The notes under the pieces: generated by a model
What the model saw: only the letters and a program-made list of their open reading frames with translations
Databases searched by the model: none
What the model was told of the DNA's origin: nothing
Source: Bdellovibrio bacteriovorus
GTDB lineage: Bacteria > Bdellovibrionota > Bdellovibrionia > Bdellovibrionales > Bdellovibrionaceae
DNA: 64,000 nt
Direction of reading: 5' to 3'
Assembly (NCBI RefSeq): GCF_025558485.1
Contig: NZ_CP102930.1
Span: 868,001-932,000 of the forward strand
Program-made: the position numbers and the translations under genes
Part shown: piece after piece, positions 1 to 9,825 of the stretch
Layout: each line of letters starts with the position of its first letter
How positions within the stretch are numbered: position 1 is the stretch's first letter

Positions 1-472
1 AAGGCCAGATGTAAGAATCAAAAAATTCGCTCACGAACAGTGACTCCCCACCAGGGCCCTGCGCCTCGCCCTGCACATGATATCGCGACAGCTTGCGATT
101 ATCCCCGGCGACATAAGAAAAATCCTTCAAGGTTCCCGGCACAAAAACAAAGTCTTCAGGATGCAGCAAAAAATTGCGTAAAACATCCGTCTTGCGGGCG
201 CGATGAAACACCCGTGCCGCAAAAACAAAAGCCGCTGCCATAATCAACATCATCACCGCAGATCCAGAACCCGACCACAGGGGCATTTCATCTTTTCGTA
301 CCAGATAAATAAAGAACCCACTGACCAGCAGACTGGCCAAAGCACAGACGGAAAAAACCCCAATTAGCAACCAGCCCGGCGTGCCCCGGTGGCGCGCCAG
401 CTTCTGCAAGCGCGTCGGATCTTTTAATTCCTGTTCATTTTTTACAGCCAGATATTTCCATGTCTTATGCAT
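1..472 (-). CDS. Two-segment membrane protein, 3' end outside the window
   Basis: I translated this by eye on the minus strand from an ATG at 470-472; it stays open for 157 codons to the left edge, so the C-terminus is missing. The product begins MHKTWKYLAVKNEQ and has two clear hydrophobic segments, about residues 35-60 and 72-95, followed by a polar region (FHRARKTDVLRNFLLHPEDF). The start lies 3 bases after the stop of the sensor kinase gene, so the two are probably co-transcribed and the protein may work with that kinase. No known domain was recognised. Confidence 0.6.
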   Translation of the reverse strand, partial: MHKTWKYLAVKNEQELKDPTRLQKLARHRGTPGWLLIGVFSVCALASLLVSGFFIYLVRKDEMPLWSGSGSAVMMLIMAAAFVFAARVFHRARKTDVLRNFLLHPEDFVFVPGTLKDFSYVAGDNRKLSRYHVQGEAQGPGGESLFVSEFFDSYIWP

Positions 473-475
473 GGA

Positions 476-1675
476 TTAAGAATGAGCAGCCCCCAGATCA
501 GGGTCAAGCGCAGATTCAGGAGCTTTGGGAATACTTAAAATAACCTGGGTGCCAACCCCCACCCGGGAACGAATTTGCAAATCCCCGCCCACGGCTTCCA
601 AGGATTTTTTGGCATCATACAAGCCCAGTCCATTGCCTTTTTCTTTTCCGTAACTGACCCCTTCCTGTGTCAACTGCGGCAAAACCTCTTCCGGAATACC
701 GCAACCATTATCCATAATTTGCAGCAACCAATGATCCTGACGTTCCATCAAGGTCATATTAATCGAGGCCTCCTTTTCCGGCAGAGCCTCCAAGGAGTTG
801 TTTAACAGATTACTGACAACCCTTTGCAGTTTCACTGAATCCAGCAGAACTTTCACTGATGCGGAATGAATGTGCTTGTGCCATGTGAAGTCCACTTGCG
901 GATTGGAAAAGCGATATTCTTTTAAAAGTGATTCCAGCAAAGCCGTCAAATCCTGCTGCTTGGCAACTGTTACGGCAGACTCTGGCGAAACTGACTTACG
1001 ACTGCGGCTTAACAGGTCTTCGGCGATACCTTTGATACGGGATACGGCATGGTCGAAGAGTTCTTTTTTCTCTGAGCTCATTTCATGTGAAAGCTGACTT
1101 AGGGTCGTCAGGGCCATCAAAGGTCCGCGAATATCATGGGCCACCTGACGGGAGATTTCAGAAATTTCCCGAGACAGTGCCAGTTCGGACTCCAGTTTTT
1201 GTTCATGCAAGCGGGCCATAAATTCACGACGATAAGACCAACCAAGGAACACCAACCCCAACACCAGACCCAGCATAAATAATGGCGAGGTCACAGCCTT
1301 CACTGCCAGCTCGGATGTTCCGAAACACACAGCAATACTTCCCGCAGGCAAAGAGTTCAATGTGATCGGCACTTGCGTTGAAAACAGACATTGCAGGGAT
1401 TCAGGCTTCTGCACTTCGCTTTTTACCACCGCAGTGTGGACTTCTTTAAGCTGGCTCAGGATTTTATTCTGCAAACCAGGGTCACCCTGAAACAGTTTTG
1501 CCCGGGCAATGTCATCCTCCCAGATGCCGACATACTGCTGAACCGAGCTGCGGGCGCGCTGGACTTCAAAAGTAAAACTCAAAACAGCCACGGCCAGACT
1601 TACCAGCACAAAGACCGTAAGCCATTTTCCCGAAATCCCATTTTGAGACGACACTTTTGTATTACCCATACCCAA
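476..1675 (-). CDS. Membrane sensor histidine kinase
   Basis: A two-component sensor kinase of 399 residues. It has a first membrane segment at about 18-35, a roughly 90-residue periplasmic part, a second segment at about 131-148, and a cytoplasmic kinase core. The phospho-acceptor motif is VAHDIRGPL with His about 180. The ATP-binding domain shows the N box (NLLNNSLEAL), G1 box (DNGCGIPEE) and G2 box (GNGLGLYDAKK), so it should be active. No response regulator lies next to it, so the partner is unknown. Met1 and Met3 are both possible starts. The neighbouring membrane protein gene follows after 3 bases, indicating an operon. Confidence 0.85.
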   Translation of the reverse strand: MGMGNTKVSSQNGISGKWLTVFVLVSLAVAVLSFTFEVQRARSSVQQYVGIWEDDIARAKLFQGDPGLQNKILSQLKEVHTAVVKSEVQKPESLQCLFSTQVPITLNSLPAGSIAVCFGTSELAVKAVTSPLFMLGLVLGLVFLGWSYRREFMARLHEQKLESELALSREISEISRQVAHDIRGPLMALTTLSQLSHEMSSEKKELFDHAVSRIKGIAEDLLSRSRKSVSPESAVTVAKQQDLTALLESLLKEYRFSNPQVDFTWHKHIHSASVKVLLDSVKLQRVVSNLLNNSLEALPEKEASINMTLMERQDHWLLQIMDNGCGIPEEVLPQLTQEGVSYGKEKGNGLGLYDAKKSLEAVGGDLQIRSRVGVGTQVILSIPKAPESALDPDLGAAHS

Positions 1676-1830
1676 AGTTCAAGCAAACCCCGAACCGCCC
1701 TGCCCGGGCCCCTGAACAGTTTCCGGGTGTCTATGAAGTTGACAGGAGACGTCTGTGGTCCTCATTACTTTTTTGATTTTTCTCGGGCAAAATCGTTAAC
1801 TTTTCAGCAGGCTAAACCGTTTTAGTAGAT

Positions 1831-4023
1831 ATGAAGTTACTATGGGTGGGGGGCCTTGTTGCCACCGTCAGTCTATTTGCAGCATGTACCGGACCGCAAC
1901 GCGCTCCGAGCTCTATCATGTACGATGATGAACGCGCCAATCGTATCCAGGAAATTGATGTCGAGCTTTCCCACTATTGGAACAAGGACTGGGAATACAA
2001 TCAGGAGCTTTTCCAAAAAGGCCAGCAGAATGCCAAATTCGATCGCAAGCTGAGCCCCACCAGCGAAAGCTGGCCGCACGTCGAGTCTTTGCTGACGGAA
2101 CGAAGTCAGGAAATCAATCAACTTTCCTCAAAACTTTTTCTGCGTGAATGGTCCGGTATCGGTCCGTGGTTTGAAGCCTCCTTCCGTCCCCGTCTGTTCG
2201 ACAAAGAGGAAATCATCACCATCAAATCCATGGACGATTTCAAACTGGGAAATCCGCAGGGCTCTTTCCCGATCGAACACAACTTCTATCAAAGCTATAC
2301 ATTGCGCTTTGAAAATGACCTGCCGGTCAGCGCGCACTTCCGCCATGATCGCCGTGAAAATGAAAAGAAATATCTAAAAGCCCGTCTGGAATGTGATGGC
2401 GACATCATTCATCCGGGAAAATGGATTTTTTCCGGTGAAACCCGCAGTCAGGTTTACGAATTTAACTGGTACTACAATCAGGAAAACGGCCAGCGTGTCC
2501 GCGTGAAGTTCGCGCCGCGTGTGAACTATTGCAAATTCTATTTCCGCGATCCTGAGAATTCCAAAACATGGACCAACGGTTTACAACTGGTGGACATCGG
2601 CAGAGTTTCCCATGAGTGGATCAAGCTGACCAACCAGATTGATATCTGTGCCCGTCCGCAGGGAAGCTTCGGCAAAGATCCGGCGGCTTTCTTCTGGACC
2701 CAGGATTTTAACTACACCACCTGTCCTCAGACCTTCGATAAACTGGTGAACCTGCGTGATCCTTACACGTCCATGAATCAAAAGATCCTGTCTCTGACTG
2801 GATCTCCACTTAAGCGCAAGGATTTCAATAATAAAAACCCGATGGCGGAACTGGATTTTTCCAAAGCGCCGAAGTTTGACATTATCTGGGTTTCCTCTTT
2901 GAATTTCTCTGCTGACTTCTATGGGATGGTGCTATCCAGCGCTCTTCGCTATCATGCTCAACAAGGCACACAGATTCGCATTCTGGTTCCGGAAGTCACC
3001 ATGACCCGCAAGGACAAGGCGATTATCGAGCGTCTGCAACAGGGGCTTCCTAATATCAAGGTGCAGTATTACAAATACACGCTGTCGGACCAAAATAACG
3101 GCGGCTGGCTGGACAAGTTCCACCGTGTGAATCATACGAAGCTGATTATTGGTCATTCTTCCAGTGATCCCAAAGCCAGCTTCCTGATCACCGGAGGACG
3201 CAACATTCGCGATTCTTACATCTTCAGCGATACACCATTTTACAAGGCCTATAAGTTCCTGAAAAACTACGGTGACGGTGAAGAAGACTATATTTATTAC
3301 GACGATTTTGAAATCGAAATTCGTGGTTATTCCTTCGTGAAATCCGTGATGGCTCAGATGCTGGCCTTCTGGATGCGTGATCCGGAATCACAGCGCTATC
3401 GTTCGACCAACGTCAATGTTCCGAAAGAAGCCTCCATGGCTCAGGTGACTCGTCTGCGCACGCTGCCCGATTCAACGCCGCTGGTCCGTCACATCACCTC
3501 GATGCCTTACTTCGACGGCTATCAATTGGAAAAGTTCTATATCGACATGTTTGATTCCGCGCAAAGCGAACTGCTGCTGACCACTCCGTACTTCCGCCCG
3601 TCTGTGGCGATCAGTGCGGCACTGGACCGAGCCGTTCAGCGCGGGGTCAAAGTTAAAATCATCACACGTATTCATCTGGCCGGTGATGGGACTCCCAGAA
3701 TTGCCGAGGACGTGAACAAACAGGGCATCAATCGCCATCTGAAAGATGTCGAGATCTATGAATGGACCCAGAATAATTCGATCATGCACGCCAAGATTCT
3801 GGTGATAGACAAAAAACTAAGCTTTATCAGCAGCGTGAATATGAACCGGCGCAGCTTTATCCATGATACGGAAAGCGGTGTTTTGATTCTGCATGCAAAA
3901 ACAGCCATGGAAATGCGTAAGGAAGCCCTGGACTATATCAGCAAGGGCCGCCGTATCACCGCTTCAGAAAAGGTGGGTTGGATCAACTCCACCCTGATCG
4001 ACTGGGCCGACTCGTACTTCTAG
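1831..4023 (+). CDS. Phospholipase D-family lipoprotein
   Basis: A 730-residue envelope lipoprotein: a hydrophobic signal ends in the lipobox LFAAC (Cys about 19). The C-terminal two thirds carry two phospholipase D HKD motifs: HTKLIIGH...ITGGRN with His about 435, and HAKILVID...SSVN with His about 653. Two HKD motifs normally form one active site that cleaves or transfers phosphodiester bonds, as in cardiolipin synthases and phospholipase D. The N-terminal 350 residues are not recognised. A TTGACA hexamer at 1739-1744 could be a -35 box but the matching -10 is poor. A lipid-modifying or prey-lipid-degrading role is inference. The 3' end overlaps the convergent hslO by 4 bases. Confidence 0.85.
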   Translation: MKLLWVGGLVATVSLFAACTGPQRAPSSIMYDDERANRIQEIDVELSHYWNKDWEYNQELFQKGQQNAKFDRKLSPTSESWPHVESLLTERSQEINQLSSKLFLREWSGIGPWFEASFRPRLFDKEEIITIKSMDDFKLGNPQGSFPIEHNFYQSYTLRFENDLPVSAHFRHDRRENEKKYLKARLECDGDIIHPGKWIFSGETRSQVYEFNWYYNQENGQRVRVKFAPRVNYCKFYFRDPENSKTWTNGLQLVDIGRVSHEWIKLTNQIDICARPQGSFGKDPAAFFWTQDFNYTTCPQTFDKLVNLRDPYTSMNQKILSLTGSPLKRKDFNNKNPMAELDFSKAPKFDIIWVSSLNFSADFYGMVLSSALRYHAQQGTQIRILVPEVTMTRKDKAIIERLQQGLPNIKVQYYKYTLSDQNNGGWLDKFHRVNHTKLIIGHSSSDPKASFLITGGRNIRDSYIFSDTPFYKAYKFLKNYGDGEEDYIYYDDFEIEIRGYSFVKSVMAQMLAFWMRDPESQRYRSTNVNVPKEASMAQVTRLRTLPDSTPLVRHITSMPYFDGYQLEKFYIDMFDSAQSELLLTTPYFRPSVAISAALDRAVQRGVKVKIITRIHLAGDGTPRIAEDVNKQGINRHLKDVEIYEWTQNNSIMHAKILVIDKKLSFISSVNMNRRSFIHDTESGVLILHAKTAMEMRKEALDYISKGRRITASEKVGWINSTLIDWADSYF

Positions 4024-4919
4024 TGCAGGGAGCTTTTGTAAAGCTTTTCTTTCAACGCCTTCACTTCCGGAATTGAAACGTCGTAGGGACGACCGCACAC
4101 CTGACAGGTCACGTGCACTGGTTCCTGCTTTTCGATCATGTCCTCCAGATCTTCATTGGAAAGAAGCTCCAGCGCACGCATCACGCGGTCCTTCGTGCAC
4201 GGGCAGAAGTATTCCACCGGATGATCGTGTTCCAGTTCCTCGTAGGCAATGCCATCCAGAAACGGTTTGATCAGATCTTCGGCGGAAGCCCCGTCCAAAA
4301 GCATTTTGGAAATGTTTGGTTTTTTGTCGTCGTAATTTTTCTGGATTTTTTCCACCAGCGCTTCATCCACGCCCGGCATCACTTCAATCAGCACGCCTCC
4401 GGCAGATTGCACCTTGCCATAAGTATCCAGATAAACACCCAGAGAAACCAAAGAACGAATCTGATGTGACTGATGAAGGTAATGGGCAATGTCCTGCCCG
4501 ATTTCACCACTGACCAGCTCCACTGTTCCCTGGAATGGTTGTTTTTGGAACGGCTGATGTCGAGCAACACTCAGCAGCCCGATACCGATAGCTTCTTTCA
4601 AACTCAAGCCATTATCGTAATTGGCAGGCTGATACTGAGGGTTGGCTGTGTATCCACGCACATGACCATTGTAAGAAGCTTCGGCATAGATACTTCCCAA
4701 AGGACCGTTGCCACGGAAAAGCAGACCGACCATTTGATCGTCCTTAAGCTGAGCTGCCATCAAAAGAGCCCCGACCATGCTGCGCCCCACGGCCACTGTG
4801 GCCAAAGGATAGGTATTCTGCAGGTTTTGCATGTGTCGAACAACCTCTGTGGCATTGACTGCGGCAATACGCAAAGTGAGATCTTTGGATACGAAGCGAT
4901 GAACCCGTTCTTTACTCAT
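4020..4919 (-). CDS. hslO: Hsp33 redox-regulated chaperonin
   Basis: This 299-residue protein matches Hsp33 over its full length. Hsp33 is a cytoplasmic holdase switched on by oxidative stress when the C-terminal zinc is released and disulfides form. The four zinc cysteines are visible as CPC at about 238-240 and CQVC about 30 residues later, so the redox switch is intact. The gene is single, convergent with the lipoprotein gene to its left and divergent from the phosphatase gene to its right. Confidence 0.95.
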   Translation of the reverse strand: MSKERVHRFVSKDLTLRIAAVNATEVVRHMQNLQNTYPLATVAVGRSMVGALLMAAQLKDDQMVGLLFRGNGPLGSIYAEASYNGHVRGYTANPQYQPANYDNGLSLKEAIGIGLLSVARHQPFQKQPFQGTVELVSGEIGQDIAHYLHQSHQIRSLVSLGVYLDTYGKVQSAGGVLIEVMPGVDEALVEKIQKNYDDKKPNISKMLLDGASAEDLIKPFLDGIAYEELEHDHPVEYFCPCTKDRVMRALELLSNEDLEDMIEKQEPVHVTCQVCGRPYDVSIPEVKALKEKLYKSSLH

Positions 4920-4997
4920 GACAAACTCCCGGACTTTGTGGAAAAATGAAAGCTAACAAAGCAGCCCCATTTTTTCAAGTGAAGAGAGCCTATTCCC

Positions 4998-5489
4998 ATG
5001 AAGATCTACGTCTTTAGACACGCCCAAAAAGCCATGGATTTTTCCGGAGATCCCGATCTGACCGCCGAGGGACATGCTCAAGCTTCCAAACTACTCGACA
5101 AGGTGCTTAAAGAGGAACTGCCGCGTCCCACAGAACTGTGGGTTTCCCCGAAAAAACGCACGCATAGCACATTTCGCCCGATGTCCCAGCATTTTGGACT
5201 TCCGCTCGTGATTCAGGACGCCCTATTGGAACAGAAATCCGATGAAACCGTGACCGAATTCCGCCATCGCATTGGCAAAACGCTGGAAAACGCCGCGACT
5301 CAAAAAGAAGCCGTGATTTTTATGTGCTCCCACTATGACTGGGTGGTGGAAGCCATGGCCGTGGCTCCGGCCGATAAAGACCTGTCTGATTATGAGTTTT
5401 CCCACTGGAGTCCCGCGCAGCATGTCGGTTTTCACGTCAATGCCGACGGAGTTTTTGAATTTATCGAGCTAAAAAGGATTCAGCTATGA
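4998..5489 (+). CDS. SixA-like histidine phosphatase
   Basis: This 163-residue protein belongs to the histidine phosphatase (phosphoglycerate mutase-like) superfamily. The catalytic RHA motif is at the start (MKIYVFRHAQ, His about 8), a DLTAEGHAQA helix follows, and a late SHYDW motif supplies the second histidine. Size and layout resemble SixA, which removes phosphate from His-containing phosphotransfer domains, but the substrate cannot be read from sequence. The stop overlaps the next start by 4 bases (ATGA), so it is translationally coupled to the FAH-family gene. Confidence 0.75.
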   Translation: MKIYVFRHAQKAMDFSGDPDLTAEGHAQASKLLDKVLKEELPRPTELWVSPKKRTHSTFRPMSQHFGLPLVIQDALLEQKSDETVTEFRHRIGKTLENAATQKEAVIFMCSHYDWVVEAMAVAPADKDLSDYEFSHWSPAQHVGFHVNADGVFEFIELKRIQL

Positions 5490-6073
5490 TTCAGAATATC
5501 TGGGCCGTAGGCCGCAACTATGCCGATCACGCCAAAGAATTGGGGAATGATGTTCCCGCTGAACCGATGTTGTTTTTGAAAGCCGGCAGTTCTGCAACAC
5601 TGGCCGCGAAAGAAATTCACCTTCCAGAATGGGCCGGTGAAATCCATCACGAGGTGGAGCTGGCATTGCAGTTTGATGAAAACCTGCAAATCGATGAAGC
5701 TTGCATTGCCCTGGATCTGACCGAGCGAAACAAACAAAACCAACTTAAATCCAAAGGCCACCCTTGGACTTTGGCGAAAAGTTTTAAGCAGTCCTGTCCG
5801 CTTTCCAGCTTCTTTGCTGTCGGCGACTTGGAAGAGCTGAAAAACCTTGAAATAATTCTAAAAATCAACGGCGAGATCCGTCAAAAAGGCAACACGGCCC
5901 ATATGATTTTTGGCTATGAAAAGCTGATTGATTTCGTCCGCCAGCACTTCCCGGTGGTTCCGGGGGATCTGCTGCTGACCGGAACCCCTGCCGGAGTCGG
6001 TCCTATTCGTTCCGGCGACATTTTGGAAGCCGAGATCACCGGTAAAACCAAACACACCTGGATCGTCCGCTAG
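5486..6073 (+). CDS. Fumarylacetoacetate hydrolase-family protein
   Basis: This 195-residue protein is a short FAH-family enzyme (YcgM-like). Family features visible are the substrate loop GRNYADHAKE, the metal-binding acidic pair in HHEVELAL (about 52-60), a conserved aspartate in ALDLTERN, the KGHPWTLAKSF segment and the GTPAGVGP loop near the end. Members hydrolyse or decarboxylate acylpyruvates and related keto acids; FAHD1-type oxaloacetate decarboxylase activity is possible. Coupled to the phosphatase gene upstream by a 4-base overlap. The exact substrate is unknown. Confidence 0.85.
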   Translation: MIQNIWAVGRNYADHAKELGNDVPAEPMLFLKAGSSATLAAKEIHLPEWAGEIHHEVELALQFDENLQIDEACIALDLTERNKQNQLKSKGHPWTLAKSFKQSCPLSSFFAVGDLEELKNLEIILKINGEIRQKGNTAHMIFGYEKLIDFVRQHFPVVPGDLLLTGTPAGVGPIRSGDILEAEITGKTKHTWIVR

Positions 6074-6183
6074 CCATTCGCGTCAAGAGGGCGTTCCCGG
6101 CCTCATTCCCGGAACACTAAACTCTTGAATTTTTGATTTTGCGGAGAGAATATGCGGCCCTCTATTATTGAGGTAAAAAACAT

Positions 6184-9132
6184 ATGAACGACATTCAGTC
6201 GCAAATTGTCTCCCGTGGCGAAGAGATCCTTAAACGCATGGAAAGCCAGTCCAAGGCTTCCATCTTCTCCAAAGATTTCTGGTATGGCTCCATCATGGAA
6301 TGGAGTATGAAAAACGAAAAATTCAAAACCAACATGTTCCGCTTTGTGGACGTGCTTCCTTCCATCAACTCGGGTGACGAAGTCGCGCGCCACTTGAAAG
6401 AATACTTCTCTGAAGATGGCGGCTCTCTGCCTCCGGTGTTCAACGTCGGTCTTGGTTTGGGTTCTTTGGCGCCGGGCCTGATGGCGGGAGCAATCAAAAA
6501 AAATGTCATGGGTATGGCAAAAATGTTCATCACTGGCGAAAGCCCGGATGAGGCACTGCCAGTTCTGAAAAAAGCGCGCAAAAACAAAATGACCTTCACC
6601 GTGGATATTTTAGGTGAGGCGACGCTTTCTGAAAAAGAAGCACAGGACTATAATAACAAATACATGGAGCTGATTAGCTGGCTGGCTAAAGACGCTGAGA
6701 AGTGGGACGAAGTTCCGCAGATCGACCGCGATCACGAAGGCGCTTTACCCAAAGTAAACGTGTCCGTGAAAATGACGGCGCTTTATTCCCAGATCAAAGA
6801 TGCGGCTTGGGATGAATCCAAAAAAATCCTGAAAGACCGTCTGCGCCCTGTATTCCGTCTGGGTATGGAAAAAGGCGTGTTCGTCAATCTGGATATGGAA
6901 CAGTACTCTGTCAAACATCTGACATTGGAAGTGTTCACCGAACTGATCAACGAACCTGAGTTCAAAAATTATAAATTCTTCGGTATCGTGATTCAGGCTT
7001 ACCTGCGTGATTCCTTTGAAGACGTCAAATCCCTGACAGACTTTGCACAAAAGCGCGGCACTCCATTCTGGGTTCGTCTGGTTAAAGGTGCTTACTGGGA
7101 TTACGAAACCATCGAAGCCGAACAGCGTGGCTGGCCGATTCCGGTTTACACCAACAAAGCGGAATCTGACGCGAACTATGAACAGTGCGCGAAGTACCTG
7201 CTGGAAAATATCAAATCCATCCGCCCTGCTTTTGCCTCCCACAACGTCAGAACTTTGGCAGCGTGCATGCTTTACGCAGAAAAACTGAACATCCCGAAAG
7301 AGGCTTTGGAGTTCCAAATGCTTTACGGAATGGCCGAACCCATCAAAAAAACCATCGTGGACATGGGCTACCGCATGCGTGAATACGCTCCGGTGGGTGA
7401 GCTGATCCCGGGCATGGCTTATCTGGTGCGCCGTCTTCTGGAAAACACGTCCAACGAATCCTGGTTGCGTGGCAAGTTTGCTGATAACAAATCCATGGCG
7501 GAACTTTTGAAAGATCCGGCTCAGGGGTTGACTCCGACATCCGCGACCATTCAGAAAAAACCGGGCAAGTTCTATAACGAACCACTTTTGGACTTCGCGA
7601 TTAAAACAGATCGTGAAAAAATGCAAAAAGCCCTGAACGAAGCCAAAGCCTCTTTGCCGGTGAACGTCAACATCGTCATCAACAACAAAGAGCTTCAGTC
7701 CGGCAAGATCTTTGACCGTGTGAACCCGTCTCAATCCGACCAGATTGTTGGCAAGATTCAGATGGCCACCACAGAGCAGGCTGAACAGGCCATGCAAGCC
7801 GCGCAAACCGCTTACAAGACGTGGAAGAACGTGCCTTGCGAACAACGTGCGGCTCTGGTCGATAAGCTGGCCGACATTATGACTCGCGATCGTTTCAAAC
7901 TGATCGCAACTCAAGTTCTGGAAGTGGGTAAACCGTGGGCCGAAGCTGATGGCGACATTGGTGAAGCCATCGACTTCTGCCGTTACTATGCTCGTCACAT
8001 GCGCGATCTGCAAAAGCCACTGCGTGTGGGCGGCCTTCCGGGCGAAGTGTCCCAGTACATCTACAAATCCCGCGGTGTAACTGCGGTGATTGCGCCTTGG
8101 AATTTCCCGCTGGCAATTCTAGCTGGCATGGTGACGGCAGCCGCTGTTGCCGGTAACACCGTGGTGATGAAGCCTGCCGAACAATCCTCTGTGGTTGCCT
8201 GGGGCCTGATGAAGATGATTCAGGAAGCCGGTTTCCCACAAGGTGTGATTAACTTCCTTCCGGGCTTCGGTGAAGAGGTCGGTGAACACATCGTGAACCA
8301 CAAGTACACGACAACAATCGCCTTCACAGGTTCCAAAGCCGTCGGTTTGCACATTATGAACCGTGCCGCTGTGGTTCAGCCGGGCCAGCAACATGTCAAA
8401 CGCTGCATCATCGAAATGGGCGGAAAAAATGCTGTCATTATCGACAACGATGCTGATCTGGATGAAGCGGTTGATGGTGTACTTTATTCTGCGTTTGGTT
8501 TCAGTGGTCAGAAATGTTCAGCGGCCAGCCGCGTGATTGTGCTGGATGAAGTTTACGAACGTTTCGTGGACCGTCTGGTAGAGTCTGCCAAATCCATCGA
8601 AATCCACGCTGCTGAAAATCCAAAGGCGTACATGGGTCCGGTTGTGGATAAGGAAGCTTACGACCGTATTCTGGGCACCATTGCTGATGCCGAGAAAAAC
8701 CACAAACTTCTGTTCAAGGGCTCTGTCCCGGGCGGCGGTTACTTCGTTCCTCCGACAATCTTTGGTGACGTGGCTGGTGATGCAAAACTGGCTCAAGCTG
8801 AAATCTTCGGTCCGGTTGTGGCTGTCGTTCGTGCGAAAAATCTGGATCAGGCTTTGGATATTGCCAACAGTACAGAGTACGCTCTGACGGGTGGTGTGTT
8901 CTCCAGAAGTCCTGCGAATATCGCGCGTGTGAAAGACGAATTGGAAGTTGGAAACCTTTACGTCAATCGAGGAATCACGGGCGCGATGGTGGACCGTCAT
9001 CCATTTGGCGGCTTTAAAATGTCTGGTATCGGTTCTAAAACCGGTGGCCCTGATTACTTGAAACAGTACATGGAACCCGCCTGTGTGACTGAAAATACAC
9101 TTCGTCGCGGTTTTGCTCCGACAGAAGAATAG
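6184..9132 (+). CDS. putA: Bifunctional proline dehydrogenase / P5C dehydrogenase
   Basis: The 982-residue protein converts proline to glutamate in two steps. The N-terminal half is the FAD proline dehydrogenase barrel (VSVKMTALY, LDMEQY, RLVKGAYWDYE, ASHNVRTLA). The C-terminal half is an aldehyde dehydrogenase with the NAD-binding IAPWNFPLAI segment, catalytic Glu in IEMGGKN (about 744) and catalytic Cys in GQKCSAA (about 778). It lacks the N-terminal DNA-binding domain of enterobacterial PutA, so it should not be its own repressor. A GAGG ribosome site precedes the ATG, and a strong terminator follows at once. This suits a bacterium that burns amino acids taken from other cells. Confidence 0.96.
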   Translation: MNDIQSQIVSRGEEILKRMESQSKASIFSKDFWYGSIMEWSMKNEKFKTNMFRFVDVLPSINSGDEVARHLKEYFSEDGGSLPPVFNVGLGLGSLAPGLMAGAIKKNVMGMAKMFITGESPDEALPVLKKARKNKMTFTVDILGEATLSEKEAQDYNNKYMELISWLAKDAEKWDEVPQIDRDHEGALPKVNVSVKMTALYSQIKDAAWDESKKILKDRLRPVFRLGMEKGVFVNLDMEQYSVKHLTLEVFTELINEPEFKNYKFFGIVIQAYLRDSFEDVKSLTDFAQKRGTPFWVRLVKGAYWDYETIEAEQRGWPIPVYTNKAESDANYEQCAKYLLENIKSIRPAFASHNVRTLAACMLYAEKLNIPKEALEFQMLYGMAEPIKKTIVDMGYRMREYAPVGELIPGMAYLVRRLLENTSNESWLRGKFADNKSMAELLKDPAQGLTPTSATIQKKPGKFYNEPLLDFAIKTDREKMQKALNEAKASLPVNVNIVINNKELQSGKIFDRVNPSQSDQIVGKIQMATTEQAEQAMQAAQTAYKTWKNVPCEQRAALVDKLADIMTRDRFKLIATQVLEVGKPWAEADGDIGEAIDFCRYYARHMRDLQKPLRVGGLPGEVSQYIYKSRGVTAVIAPWNFPLAILAGMVTAAAVAGNTVVMKPAEQSSVVAWGLMKMIQEAGFPQGVINFLPGFGEEVGEHIVNHKYTTTIAFTGSKAVGLHIMNRAAVVQPGQQHVKRCIIEMGGKNAVIIDNDADLDEAVDGVLYSAFGFSGQKCSAASRVIVLDEVYERFVDRLVESAKSIEIHAAENPKAYMGPVVDKEAYDRILGTIADAEKNHKLLFKGSVPGGGYFVPPTIFGDVAGDAKLAQAEIFGPVVAVVRAKNLDQALDIANSTEYALTGGVFSRSPANIARVKDELEVGNLYVNRGITGAMVDRHPFGGFKMSGIGSKTGGPDYLKQYMEPACVTENTLRRGFAPTEE

Positions 9133-9156
9133 ACCTTCCTTTCCAGGAAATTCCAC

Positions 9157-9187
9157 AAGCCCTCAGTCAAAAGCTGAGGGCTTTTTT
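9157..9187 (+). terminator. Rho-independent terminator after putA
   Basis: A 10-bp stem (AAGCCCTCAG pairing with CTGAGGGCTT) with a 7-base loop is followed by a T run, 24 bases after the putA stop. Confidence 0.9.
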
Positions 9188-9336
9188 ATTGTTCTTTTTC
9201 CCTGTTCCAAAGGGGCGTTCTGCAAAGACTTCACGGCCTTGGGCCTCATCTGCCTCTCAGTTCAAGCATGGTTGGCGCGATAACTGCAATCTCCCCGGCC
9301 ATACAAATCCATCATTCCCCTATTTCCGGAAGGTCT

Positions 9337-9792
9337 ATGAAAGCACTGGTTCTTTTTCTAAGTCTTTTTGTCGCCACGGCATCGGCGTCTGCCGTCACCC
9401 CTCACGAGTTTATCGAGTCCTTCGTAGCTCAGACCAACAAGGTTCTGCAAGTGACCAACGATCATCGCGGCCTGGTCGGTAAACGTCTTTATTGCGAGGC
9501 CTTGTCGTCTGACCAGATCACCCTGATTGCCGCGACCGCCATGGTTCCCGGCATCACGGTGGGCGATTTTGTGAACACCGTGGCTGAAGATCTGAAATGT
9601 TATCCTGTATTCTTCCCACCTTGGGGGCGAAAATCTGTCGGCGGAATGCTTTTCAATAGCAAGGCCTACATCATGGACATCACACTGATTCAGGATGTTC
9701 TAAGAAGCCTGAACGAAGGCAAGCTGCCGGAAAGCGAACGCCTGCTGGTGGAAAGCTATGATCCGTATTACTTCGAAATCCTGGGTCAATAA
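9337..9792 (+). CDS. Small exported protein of unknown function
   Basis: I start this at the ATG at 9337, which has a GGAAGG site just upstream and gives a clean signal peptide (MKALVLFLSLFVATASASA); an upstream in-frame extension to 9268 would bury it. The mature part is about 130 residues with two cysteines (LYCEAL and LKCYPVFF) that could form a disulfide. The pattern of a secreted mixed-fold protein with a LVGKRLYCEAL segment is not one I recognise. It has its own terminator 57 bases downstream and stands alone between putA and secA. Confidence 0.65.
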   Translation: MKALVLFLSLFVATASASAVTPHEFIESFVAQTNKVLQVTNDHRGLVGKRLYCEALSSDQITLIAATAMVPGITVGDFVNTVAEDLKCYPVFFPPWGRKSVGGMLFNSKAYIMDITLIQDVLRSLNEGKLPESERLLVESYDPYYFEILGQ

Positions 9793-9825
9793 GACAACGC
9801 CAGTGTTGATGCTGGCTTCACTCTT

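Noticed and set aside
40..243. A plus-strand frame at the left edge
   Set aside because: The minus strand encodes a better-supported membrane protein start and reading.
6745..8013. A 422-codon open frame antisense to putA
   Set aside because: It lies wholly inside a well-conserved enzyme gene, has no family resemblance and is a by-product of codon bias.
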